Source of the DNA: Paenibacillus kribbensis
Lineage (GTDB): Bacteria; Bacillota; Bacilli; Paenibacillales; Paenibacillaceae
Assembly: GCF_002240415.1 (NCBI RefSeq)
Contig: NZ_CP020028.1
Coordinates: forward strand, 2,381,501 to 2,445,500
Direction of reading: 5' to 3'
Length of the DNA: 64,000 bases
Shown here: positions 9,026-17,076 of the stretch, in pieces
How positions within the stretch are numbered: position 1 is the first letter of the stretch
Layout: every line of letters begins with the position of its first letter
The notes under the pieces: generated by a model
Database searches by the model: none
Seen by the model: only the letters and a program-made list of their open reading frames with translations
What the model was told of the DNA's origin: nothing
Position numbers and translations under genes: made by a program

Positions 9026-9080
9026 AAATACATTTAATCTTAGTTCTGGTTGGATAATAAAGGGTCTGGGAGGAAAATGA

Positions 9081-10697
9081 ATGCTAAAATGTTGGGGAAT
9101 ACATACAAAAAAATCGGTAGCTGCACTCGTAGCAACGATGATGTTAGCAGCTAGCGGTGGTACGGTGATGGCGGCTGAGAAAGACAACTCGATTAAAAAT
9201 GTAATTATTCTGATTCCCGATGGTATGGCTAATGACGCCACTGCACTGGCTAGATGGTATAAAGGCTCTTCCTTAACGTTGGACAGCATGGCAAGCGGTA
9301 TGGTGCGCACACATTCTGCAGATGCTCCGATTGCAGATTCTGCTCCGGCGGGAACTGCTTTTGCCACAGGGCATAAATCACATACGGGCTATGTAGGTGT
9401 TCTTCCGGACGAAGCAACCATGCCCGAACAACAGCCTATCGCAGCAGGCGACGCCAAGAAGCCTGTAGCCTCCATTCTCGAGGCTTCCAAACTGGCAGGC
9501 AAGTCTACCGGGATTATTGCTACTTCGGAGATTATGCACGCCACTCCGGCTGATTTCACGGCCCATTACCCTGACCGTAAAAATTATGATGCACTCAGTA
9601 TGCAGCAAGCTTATAACGGTGTTGATGTTGTGCTAGGTGGCGGGGGCAAGTTCCTGGAAGCATCCGAACGTAAGGACGGGCAGGATTTGATTGCGCAAAT
9701 TAAAGACCAGGGCTATGATTTTGTCACAACACCTGAAGGGTTAAAGAAATCAACTTCAAGCAAGCTTTGGGGCAGCTTCGCTCCGGAAGCCCTTGCGTAC
9801 GATCTGGATCGTGATGCTTCGAAGGAGCCTAGTCTGGCAGAAATGACGACGAAAGCGATTGATGTGCTGTCCAAAAACGATAAAGGCTTCTTTTTGATGG
9901 TCGAAGGCAGTAAAGTGGATTGGGCAGCGCATGCAAACGACCCAACAGGTATTATCAGTGATGTGCTTTCGTTTGACGATGCGGTGAAGGTCGCTTTGGA
10001 CTACGCCAAGCAGAACCAAAATACGGTTGTTGTAGCCGTAACAGACCACGGAAACGGTGGATTGACGATTGGCAGCAGCAATACCACAGGCAATTATGAC
10101 AAAACGCCTTTAGCTTCTTTTATAGACCCACTGAAAAAAGCGAAGCTGACGGGCGAAGGATTGGAAGCCAAGCTGAATGCAGATCGCAGCAACATTAAAG
10201 AAGTGTTGTCGACGTATTTTGGTATTACGGATTTGACGGACGAAGAAGTAAAAGCAATCAAAGAAGCCAAAGAAGGCAGCATGAACTATGCCGTCGGACC
10301 GATGATCAGTAAACGTGCGAATATTGGCTGGACGACAGGAGGACATACAGGTGGTGATGTTGTGTTGTACACGTATGCGCCAAATGGAGACCGTCCATCC
10401 GGTGTAATCGACAACACGGATGTCAATAAATATATGACACGTGTACTCGGACTGGACTTGGATACGGTTAGCAAGCAGTTGTTTGTCCCTGCGAAAACGG
10501 CTTTTGAAGCGAAAGGAGCCAAATTTACGGCGGATACGAAAGTCATTACGGTGACTAAGGGCAGCACCAAGCTGGAGCTTCCGGTATACAAAAACATCGC
10601 TACGCTAAATGGTAAAAATTCCACGCTCAACGGTGTAGTTGTGTTTAACGGTGTTGATTATTTTGTACCACAGCAGGCGATTGATTTGATTCAATAA
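9081..10697 (+). CDS. Secreted alkaline phosphatase, PhoA family
   Basis: Exported phosphomonoesterase of 538 residues that releases phosphate from organic esters outside the cell. The N-terminus has a positively charged start and a hydrophobic stretch ending MAAEKDN (signal peptide, about 32 residues). Metal and active-site motifs are present: IILIPDGMAND, the nucleophile region ADSAPAGTAFATGHKS (Ser after Asp), VEGSKVDWAAHANDP, VTDHGNGG, and WTTGGHTGGDVVLYTYAP. The last about 55 residues (KVITVTKGSTKLELPVYKN) form an added beta-rich tail of the kind used in Paenibacillus as a stalk domain. ATG 9081 has GGGAGG upstream. Probably PhoP-controlled and monocistronic. Confidence 0.93.
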   Translation: MLKCWGIHTKKSVAALVATMMLAASGGTVMAAEKDNSIKNVIILIPDGMANDATALARWYKGSSLTLDSMASGMVRTHSADAPIADSAPAGTAFATGHKSHTGYVGVLPDEATMPEQQPIAAGDAKKPVASILEASKLAGKSTGIIATSEIMHATPADFTAHYPDRKNYDALSMQQAYNGVDVVLGGGGKFLEASERKDGQDLIAQIKDQGYDFVTTPEGLKKSTSSKLWGSFAPEALAYDLDRDASKEPSLAEMTTKAIDVLSKNDKGFFLMVEGSKVDWAAHANDPTGIISDVLSFDDAVKVALDYAKQNQNTVVVAVTDHGNGGLTIGSSNTTGNYDKTPLASFIDPLKKAKLTGEGLEAKLNADRSNIKEVLSTYFGITDLTDEEVKAIKEAKEGSMNYAVGPMISKRANIGWTTGGHTGGDVVLYTYAPNGDRPSGVIDNTDVNKYMTRVLGLDLDTVSKQLFVPAKTAFEAKGAKFTADTKVITVTKGSTKLELPVYKNIATLNGKNSTLNGVVVFNGVDYFVPQQAIDLIQ

Positions 10698-10718
10698 AAT
10701 AAACAGAACGATCAACAG

Positions 10719-10757
10719 AGCTGTTTCTTCCCTAAAAAGGAGGAGACAGCTTTTTTG
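10719..10757 (+). terminator. Terminator of alkaline phosphatase gene
   Basis: Arms AGCTGTTTCTTCC and GGAGGAGACAGCT around CTAAAAA, followed by six T. Confidence 0.88.
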
Positions 10758-10761
10758 GCCT

Positions 10762-10797
10762 CTTTTTGTACTGCTTTTTGTGCCGCTTTTTGTGCTT
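10762..10797 (+). repeat. Three tandem 12-bp units
   Basis: CTTTTTGTACTG, CTTTTTGTGCCG and CTTTTTGTGCTT follow one another directly after the terminator. Probably a small slippage expansion of the T-rich tail. Confidence 0.7.
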
Positions 10798-10856
10798 AGG
10801 TAATTATGTATTTTTTGAGGCAGAGGGCGGAGCAGGAATTAGAAAATGGGATATTT

Positions 10857-10899
10857 TGTGAAACTAATCACGTTATATCTCCGCTGATGTTGCTAGAAT
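10857..10899 (+). promoter_or_regulatory. FNR-type site and -10 element of hydEG
   Basis: TGTGA-AACTAA-TCACG (10857-10872) is a near-perfect CRP/FNR-family palindrome of the form used by Bacillus Fnr. TAGAAT (10894-10899) follows after 21 bases, which puts the site centre at about -41.5 from a start near 10906. No good -35 is needed at such activator-dependent promoters. The same arrangement precedes the opposing fdhF-hyd operon (22042-22084). Confidence 0.72.
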
Positions 10900-11020
10900 T
10901 ATACATGTACGATACAAGCTGCTGACGAATTGAAGTCCGGATGGACAAGGGAAGAAGGGATGAGTCACGGACGAATTATTACTGCGTCTGGCTGACGGCA
11001 AGAAATGGACGCATACGGAA

Positions 11021-12037
11021 ATGACAGGGCTGCTGACACGTCTGGATGAAGATCCGATCGTGCGGGCTCAATTACGAGAGCTGGCAGCTCGCACCAAAAT
11101 GGAGCGTTACGGCAAGGGTGTTTTTTTACGGGGCTTAATTGAATTCTCCAGTATATGCCGTCAGGATTGCATGTACTGTGGGCTGCGTGCTTCGAACAAA
11201 CAGGCAGATCGCTACCGATTGAGGCCGGAGGAAATTCTGGCTTGCTGTGCGGAGGGATATGATCTGGGCTATCGGACGTTTGTACTGCAGAGCGGTGAAG
11301 ATACCTGGTTTACGACAGCCCGATTGACGAAACTGATTCGGGACATTAAAAGCCGCTTCCCAGATGTGGCGGTTACACTGTCTATTGGTGAACGGGATGA
11401 TGAAACGTATGAGCTGTTATACGAGGCGGGAGCAGACCGTTTTTTGCTGCGTCATGAAACGGCTTCAGCTCAATTGTACGCCAGGCTGCATCCGACCATG
11501 ACGATGGAAAGCAGGCGCAGTCGTCTGCTGGCTTTGCAACGAATCGGCTTTCAGATCGGGGCCGGCTGTATGGTGGGGCTGCCGGGACAAACCAACAGTG
11601 AGCTGGCAGATGATCTGGTCTATCTGCATTGCCTGAACCCGGATATGATCGGGATTGGCCCCTTTTTACCGCATAGCAATACGCCGCTGCGTGATGCCAG
11701 CCAGGGGAGTATGGAAAAGGCGCTGGATATGGTCTCGTTGTCTCGCTTGGTTGTTCCGGATGCGCTCATTCCGGCGTCTACGGCGATGGGGACCATTCAC
11801 CCCCAAGGCAGGGAGAAGGCCCTTCAGGCGGGGGCGAATGTGGTTATGCCCAATTTGTCCCCGCTGGCGGTGAGGCCCAAGTATGCGATTTATGAAAATA
11901 AAATATGCTTGGGCGATGAGTCTGCTCAATGCCGACATTGCCTGGAGCTGCGAATCCGTGGAGCCGGGTTTGAAGTGGACATGGGACGGGGGGACAGTAT
12001 AAAGGCCCAGCGACAGTTCGTGAGACAGGAAACCTAG
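11021..12037 (+). CDS. hydE: [FeFe] hydrogenase maturase HydE (radical SAM)
   Basis: Radical-SAM enzyme that acts on the HydG-made iron-cysteine-CO/CN synthon during H-cluster assembly. The cluster motif CRQDCMYC (CX3CX2C) follows GLIEFSSI, and VLQSGEDTW, GAGCMVGLPGQTN and GIGPFLPHSNTPL match the family. The first usual start is ATG 11021 (338 residues), but in-frame text upstream to 10964 (TDELLLRLADGKKWTHTE) looks like genuine HydE N-terminus. The well-placed ATG at 10960, with an AAGAAGGG site, is one base out of frame, and the frame itself opens with GTC. Either a start is unusual or there is a one-base difference here. hydG follows 52 bp on. Confidence 0.92.
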   Translation: MTGLLTRLDEDPIVRAQLRELAARTKMERYGKGVFLRGLIEFSSICRQDCMYCGLRASNKQADRYRLRPEEILACCAEGYDLGYRTFVLQSGEDTWFTTARLTKLIRDIKSRFPDVAVTLSIGERDDETYELLYEAGADRFLLRHETASAQLYARLHPTMTMESRRSRLLALQRIGFQIGAGCMVGLPGQTNSELADDLVYLHCLNPDMIGIGPFLPHSNTPLRDASQGSMEKALDMVSLSRLVVPDALIPASTAMGTIHPQGREKALQAGANVVMPNLSPLAVRPKYAIYENKICLGDESAQCRHCLELRIRGAGFEVDMGRGDSIKAQRQFVRQET

Positions 12038-12089
12038 AGAGACTATAACGGAAACATTGCAGTAACCATAAATAAGGAGATGGGTATAC

Positions 12090-13502
12090 GTGAGTGGAGT
12101 ACGGGAGAAAGTGTCGGCGGATTTTATTAATGAAGCAGAGATTATGGCGGCCGTGGAGCAGGGGAAGCAAGAGGCGACAGATCGAAATCGGATTTTGGAA
12201 ATTCTAGAAAAGGGGAGAGCCTGCCGGGGACTGAATGCGAGTGAAGCGGCGGCTCTTTTGCATGTGGAAGATCCTGAATTATTGGAAGAGATGTTCAGAT
12301 CATCGCGAGCGGTTAAAGAGCAGATTTATGGCAATCGGATTGTGCTGTTCGCTCCACTATATGTTAGCAACCACTGCGTCAATAACTGCGAATACTGTGG
12401 CTACAAGCATACCAATGACAGCTTTACCCGCAGCCGCCTGACACCGGAGGAACTGGCCGAGGAGGTTAGGGTGCTGCAGGAAATGGGGCACAAACGGCTT
12501 GCACTGGAAGCAGGGGAGGACCCGGTCCATTGTTCTATTGATTATATCGTCGATTGTTTGCGTCAGATCTACGATATAAAGGTGGACAACGGGAGCATCC
12601 GACGGGTTAATGTTAATATTGCCGCAACGACGGAGGAGGATTACCGGAAGCTTATGGAGGTCGGGATCGGTACGTATATTTTGTTCCAGGAGACGTATCA
12701 TCGCGAAAGCTATCGCAAATATCATCTGCAAGGACCCAAACGGGACTATGATTGGCATACGACCGCCATGGACCGGGCCATGCGTGCAGGCATAGATGAT
12801 GTGGGAATCGGTGTGTTGTACGGTTTGTACGATTTCCGCTATGAAACGGTAGCGATGCTTAAGCATGCGGAGCATCTGGAGGAAGTGTTTGGCTGCGGCC
12901 CTCACACGGTTTCTGTTCCCCGACTTCGTCCGGCTGAAAATGTGGACCCAGAACGCTATCCGTATCTGGTGAGTGACGAGGATTTTATGAGAATTGTAGC
13001 GGTTCTACGGCTGGCTGTACCATATGCTGGAATGATCCTGTCTACGCGCGAGGAGTCGGAATTCAGGGACCGTGTCATTGGTTTGGGTGTATCGCAAATC
13101 AGTGCTGGTTCTGCTACCGGTGTAGGGGCATATGCAAGACAAGAGGAGGACGACAAGCCTCAGTTCGAGGTCGGGGATCATCGCTCTCCGGTGGAAATTA
13201 TCAAAAGCCTGTGCCGAGGCGGGTATATGCCAAGCTACTGTACAGCTTGCTACCGTGAGGGACGGACCGGAGATCGCTTTATGGAGCTTGCCAAATCTGG
13301 ACAAATCCACAATGTGTGCCAGCCGAATTCGCTGCTGACCTTCCAGGAATATCTGCTGGATTATGGGGATGAAGAGGCACGTGAGCTGGGAGCCGCCGCC
13401 CTGCGAGAGAATCTGGAGCGTATACCGCGTGAATCGACTCGCCGTTTGACGCTTGATCGGCTTGACCGGCTGGAAGCAGGCGAGCGCGATTTGTATTTTT
13501 AG
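12090..13502 (+). CDS. hydG: [FeFe] hydrogenase maturase HydG (tyrosine lyase)
   Basis: Radical-SAM tyrosine lyase, 470 residues, which makes the CO and CN ligands of the H-cluster from tyrosine. The radical-SAM cysteines are in NHCVNNCEYCGYKH (CX3CX2C). The C-terminal auxiliary cluster motif is YCTACYREGRTGDRFM, with a further Cys near NVCQPNS; the TIM barrel blocks (LEAGEDPVH, VNIAATTEEDY, GIGVLYGLYDFR) are intact. GTG start with AAGGAGATG upstream. Second gene of the FNR-type hydEG operon; it converges on hydF. Confidence 0.96.
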   Translation: MSGVREKVSADFINEAEIMAAVEQGKQEATDRNRILEILEKGRACRGLNASEAAALLHVEDPELLEEMFRSSRAVKEQIYGNRIVLFAPLYVSNHCVNNCEYCGYKHTNDSFTRSRLTPEELAEEVRVLQEMGHKRLALEAGEDPVHCSIDYIVDCLRQIYDIKVDNGSIRRVNVNIAATTEEDYRKLMEVGIGTYILFQETYHRESYRKYHLQGPKRDYDWHTTAMDRAMRAGIDDVGIGVLYGLYDFRYETVAMLKHAEHLEEVFGCGPHTVSVPRLRPAENVDPERYPYLVSDEDFMRIVAVLRLAVPYAGMILSTREESEFRDRVIGLGVSQISAGSATGVGAYARQEEDDKPQFEVGDHRSPVEIIKSLCRGGYMPSYCTACYREGRTGDRFMELAKSGQIHNVCQPNSLLTFQEYLLDYGDEEARELGAAALRENLERIPRESTRRLTLDRLDRLEAGERDLYF

Positions 13503-13576
13503 CAAATTATATTTTTAATAACATCCTTTCTCGCTATAGACATTCTTATTATAGTAGAAATAATGGAACGGAAAGT

Positions 13577-13617
13577 AAAAAGCAGTCGCGTTGGGGATCA
13601 GCGCGACTGCTTTTGTG
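13577..13617. terminator. Bidirectional terminator between hydG and hydF
   Basis: AAAAGCAGTCGCG and CGCGACTGCTTTT form a perfect inverted repeat with A-run and T-run on the two sides, serving the convergent hydG (+) and hydF (-). Confidence 0.88.
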
Positions 13618-13633
13618 TTAGAAAGAAAAAACA

Positions 13634-14902
13634 TTAATGATGGGATCTTTCAGCAATAGCTGTTGGCTCCAAGGCGTGCTCCCATGCCAGCATAGCAGAT
13701 GGAAAGCATTCAATGGCACGTGGGAAGACACCCTGTACATAAGCGATAAAAACACCATAGTTCACAATCGGCACCCCTGCAGCTTTTGCTTCCGAGAGTC
13801 GATGAAGCATTGTACGCCGGTTGAGCATGCAGGCACCGCAATGAATAACCAGGGCATACTCGCTTAGATCGTCAGGAAAGCTGGGGCCGGATGCATGCTC
13901 GATAATGAGGCGTTTGCCTATCGTTTGACGGAGCCAGCGGGGGATTTTTACCCGGCCGATATCGTCAGATTGGCACTGGTGCGTGCAGGCTTCGGCTATG
14001 AGTACACGGTCTCCATCCTTGAGACGCTCAATGGCTCTTGCGCCTCGTACCAGTTCGTCAAGATCTCCTTTATGACGGGCGAACAGGATGGAAAAGGAGG
14101 TAAGGGGCACATCCTTGGGTGTGTCTGCCGCTACCTTCATAAAAACCTGTGAATCAGTAATGACCAAGCGAGGCTTGTTTCCCAGTCGCTCCAGCGTCAA
14201 CCGCAATTCATGCTCTTTGGTCACGACTGCGATGGCATCGCTCTCCAGCGTATCGCGGATTGTCTGCTGCTGCGGCAGAATCAGTCGACCCTTTGGTGCA
14301 GCTTTGTCGATGGGAACGACCAGCACGACAACATCGCCGGGTGACAGCAGGTCACCGACAATGCGAAAACGATCCTCGTTGTGGGGGAGCGTACTGGTAA
14401 TAGCCTTTTTCAGTTCCGTATCTCCCTGGAGCATAGAGGCACTGAAAGGAATCAGGGTGAGATCCAGTTCAGCCTCCAGCGCTGTGATCATTTGTTCTGA
14501 TTCAGCAAGGGTATCGACTTTGTTTAAAACCCCAATGACAGGAATCTTTTTGGTGCGGAGCTTGTCGAGCAGTTCAAGCTCGAAGGAACTGACGCCGACC
14601 GTAGCGTCGACAACCAGCAGAGCCAAATCCGTACTGTTAAGTATTTGCAGCGTTTTGTCACGACGCAGCGCCCCGATCTCACCCTCATCGTCCAGTCCGG
14701 CGGTATCCACCAGAACAATAGGTCCCGCAGGGAGCAGCTCCATCGGCTTAAAAACCGGGTCCGTGGTTGTTCCCCCTATAGGAGATACCACAGCCACGGA
14801 CTGGCCCGTCAGGGCATTTAGAATACTGGATTTGCCTGCGTTGCGGCGACCGAGCAGGACGATATGTGGTCGGTTGCTACGAGGGGTATCATTCATTCCC
14901 AT
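13634..14902 (-). CDS. hydF: [FeFe] hydrogenase maturase HydF (GTPase scaffold)
   Basis: GTP-binding scaffold, 422 residues, that carries the [2Fe] precursor and delivers it to apo-HydA. The N-terminal GTPase domain has the P-loop GRRNAGKSS (residues 18-26), a GGTTTDPV switch and VLVDTAGLDDEGE; the middle is the dimerisation domain. The C-terminal cluster motif is ACTHQC (CxH) and, about 50 residues later, HCGACM (HCxxC). ATG at 14902 has GGAAGG upstream. It overlaps the end of aspA by 14 bp, so the two are translationally coupled. Last gene of the minus-strand formate/hydrogen operon. Confidence 0.95.
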   Translation of the reverse strand: MGMNDTPRSNRPHIVLLGRRNAGKSSILNALTGQSVAVVSPIGGTTTDPVFKPMELLPAGPIVLVDTAGLDDEGEIGALRRDKTLQILNSTDLALLVVDATVGVSSFELELLDKLRTKKIPVIGVLNKVDTLAESEQMITALEAELDLTLIPFSASMLQGDTELKKAITSTLPHNEDRFRIVGDLLSPGDVVVLVVPIDKAAPKGRLILPQQQTIRDTLESDAIAVVTKEHELRLTLERLGNKPRLVITDSQVFMKVAADTPKDVPLTSFSILFARHKGDLDELVRGARAIERLKDGDRVLIAEACTHQCQSDDIGRVKIPRWLRQTIGKRLIIEHASGPSFPDDLSEYALVIHCGACMLNRRTMLHRLSEAKAAGVPIVNYGVFIAYVQGVFPRAIECFPSAMLAWEHALEPTAIAERSHH

Positions 14903-16337
14903 GGTGAGTTCCTTCTTCCTGCCCGGGAATTCCGGGCTTGGTTACGGTATAGGGATGGCACAATTGCTCAATCCGTGAGCGTGTCAGTAGACCGCGCTCC
15001 TCTGCAATATCCTCTGGTGTGCGGCCTTGCGCAATAGCTGCTGATGCAATGGAGGCTGCTTCATCATAGCCAAGGTCCGCGACCAGCGCGGAAGCCATCA
15101 CAGCTGAGCTGCGCAGATTTGCAGAGCAGCGTTCCTCATGTACGACCAGACCGCGCACACACCGTTCCTCGAACAGACGAACGGCATTGCTGAGAATATG
15201 CAGCGATTCCAGCAGCGATTCGGAAATCAGCGGCAGGAACGCATTCAGCTCCAGCTGTCCAGAGGCAGCCGCCATCGTAATAGCCGCATCCTCCGCCATC
15301 ACGCGCATCGCGGTCAATCCGGCCATTTCAGCCATTACCGGGTTGACCTTGCCCGGCATAATAGAGGAGCCGGCCTGAACCGGAGGCAGCGTGTATTCCC
15401 CGATACCACCAAAAGGACCAGAGGCCAGCAGACGAAAATCGCCGGATATTTTGAGCAGGTTTACGGCGGCGGATTTGAGCAGACCCGATACCTCTACAAA
15501 GACATCCATATTCTGAATCGGGTCCATGGGGTGGTCGCTGCGACAGAGCCCCAAGCCAGTCTCGTCCGCGAGCTGTTCAACCATCCGGTAACTGTAAGCG
15601 CGAGGCGCATTCATACCTGTGCCAATTGCCGTGCCGCCAATCGGGATTTCTCGCAGCCGTTCCTCGGCTTTGTAGAGCCGCCAGCGGTCACGTGCTATGG
15701 CCTTGGCGTAGGCGCCAAAGCCTTGCCCGGCCATCATGGGCAGAGCATCCATCAGCTGTGTACGGCCCAGCTTGAGCAGGTCGGCATATTCCGTTTCTTT
15801 ATGCTGTAAAGCCTCCTGTAACGAAGACATGGCGTCACATAAAGGCCGCAGCAGCCGTATCGCTGCAATTCGGAGCGCTGTAGGATAGACATCATTCGTA
15901 GACTGGCAGCAGTTGACATCATCCAGCGGATGTACAAGCTCGTATTGTCCTGGCTGGCCCCCAAGTTGTACGATGGCCAGATTAGCAATGACTTCATTCA
16001 CATTCATATGGGTACTGGTGCCTGCGCCGCCTTGCAGAGCGTCGACGGTGAACATATTTTGATACCGTCCGGCGAGTAATTCATCGCAAGCCTTTATAAT
16101 GGCAGCAGCACGGTGAGCGGGAAGTCGTTTCTGCTCACCGTTCACTTGAGCGGCTGCTTTTTTGACCAGCACAAGCGCTTGAATCAGTTTTTGGTTCACG
16201 GGCCTGCCGCTGACTGCAAAATTGTTCATCGCGCGTGCGGTGTGAATACCGTACAAGGCATCCGCAGGAATTTCCATGTCTCCTAGCGCATCCCGCTCGG
16301 TTCGCGTATCTTTGGCTAGAGGAGGAGAGGGAGTCAT
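14889..16337 (-). CDS. aspA: Aspartate ammonia-lyase
   Basis: Aspartase/fumarase superfamily, 482 residues: L-aspartate to fumarate plus ammonium. Motifs visible are GDMEIPADALYGIHTARAM near the N-terminus, THMNVNEVIANLA, STNDVYPTALRIAA, and the superfamily loop AGSSIMPGKVNPVMAEM that carries the catalytic serine. MNVNEV and the ALYGIHTAR block favour aspartase over fumarase. It overlaps the upstream ferredoxin gene by 4 bp (ATGA) and hydF by 14 bp, tying it into the hydrogenase operon. Its likely jobs are ammonium supply or fumarate supply in anaerobic cells. Confidence 0.9.
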   Translation of the reverse strand: MTPSPPLAKDTRTERDALGDMEIPADALYGIHTARAMNNFAVSGRPVNQKLIQALVLVKKAAAQVNGEQKRLPAHRAAAIIKACDELLAGRYQNMFTVDALQGGAGTSTHMNVNEVIANLAIVQLGGQPGQYELVHPLDDVNCCQSTNDVYPTALRIAAIRLLRPLCDAMSSLQEALQHKETEYADLLKLGRTQLMDALPMMAGQGFGAYAKAIARDRWRLYKAEERLREIPIGGTAIGTGMNAPRAYSYRMVEQLADETGLGLCRSDHPMDPIQNMDVFVEVSGLLKSAAVNLLKISGDFRLLASGPFGGIGEYTLPPVQAGSSIMPGKVNPVMAEMAGLTAMRVMAEDAAITMAAASGQLELNAFLPLISESLLESLHILSNAVRLFEERCVRGLVVHEERCSANLRSSAVMASALVADLGYDEAASIASAAIAQGRTPEDIAEERGLLTRSRIEQLCHPYTVTKPGIPGQEEGTHHGNE

Positions 16338-16924
16338 AGCCCCGTCGCCGGAATGCGCGTCATATGCAGTAGCTGACGTGCACTTGCAGCCCGTTTTTCC
16401 TCAACCCGGGCATGAACCAGATCTGGCTCGACCAGCTTGAGGGCTTTTGTTGGGCATTTTCCAATGCAGGCCGGACCGCCGTCTACACCTTCGCACAGAT
16501 CACATTTGCTGGCAACCATGCGTTCTTTGGGTTGCAAACGGCCTGACATATTGGTGTACAGTCCATCTTGCACGACAGGTTGCCCGTCTCTATACTGAGG
16601 CACCATAGTAATTGCGCCGTAAGGGCAGGCGATCATACAGGTTTTACAGCCAATACAGCTTTCGCTGTTAATGAGAATACAGCCGTCTGCGTTCGTAATG
16701 GAGCCATTCGGACAAGCGTTGGCGCATGGGGCATCCTCACAGTGACGGCACTGAACGGGTGCGGTGACTCCATATGATTTGATAACCTTCAGCCGAGGGT
16801 GAAAATGAAACTCGTCATCCGGCGAGATAAAAGGGTTATCCGACGAATGTGCGATGACACATGCAATTTCACAGGTACGGCAGCCGATACACTGATCGGG
16901 ATCAGCTAAAACAAAACGATTCAT
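16334..16924 (-). CDS. HycB/HydN-type 4x[4Fe-4S] electron-transfer protein (second copy)
   Basis: Soluble polyferredoxin of 196 residues with sixteen cysteines in four motifs: CIGCRTCEIAC, CRHCEDAPCANACP, CIGCKTCMIACP and CDLCEGVDGGPACIGKCP. This is the four-cluster HycB/DmsB layout without a Tat signal, so it is cytoplasmic. In acetogen hydrogen-dependent CO2 reductase such subunits wire formate dehydrogenase to the [FeFe] hydrogenase and build filaments. A 152 bp gap separates it from hydA, holding an AT-rich stretch that could be an internal promoter. GAGGAG lies upstream of the ATG. Confidence 0.92.
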   Translation of the reverse strand: MNRFVLADPDQCIGCRTCEIACVIAHSSDNPFISPDDEFHFHPRLKVIKSYGVTAPVQCRHCEDAPCANACPNGSITNADGCILINSESCIGCKTCMIACPYGAITMVPQYRDGQPVVQDGLYTNMSGRLQPKERMVASKCDLCEGVDGGPACIGKCPTKALKLVEPDLVHARVEEKRAASARQLLHMTRIPATGL

Positions 16925-17076
16925 ACCAATTCGACTCCTCTCTAACTAACGACAAAATATAATCTCTACTGCTATATAAGCTGAGCTTAAAAGTTACCTA
17001 TTGAACCATTCTGGCTACCCTGTTTTAATGTGTTTCTTTCGAGTTCAACTTATATATTCTTATGTGTTTACCGAAC

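Noticed and set aside
14088..14978. Long plus-strand frame (296 codons) opposite hydF
   Set aside because: Antisense shadow of hydF; Ser-rich composition, no ribosome site and no family features.
15138..15809. Plus-strand frame (223 codons) opposite aspA
   Set aside because: Antisense shadow of a clear aspartase gene.
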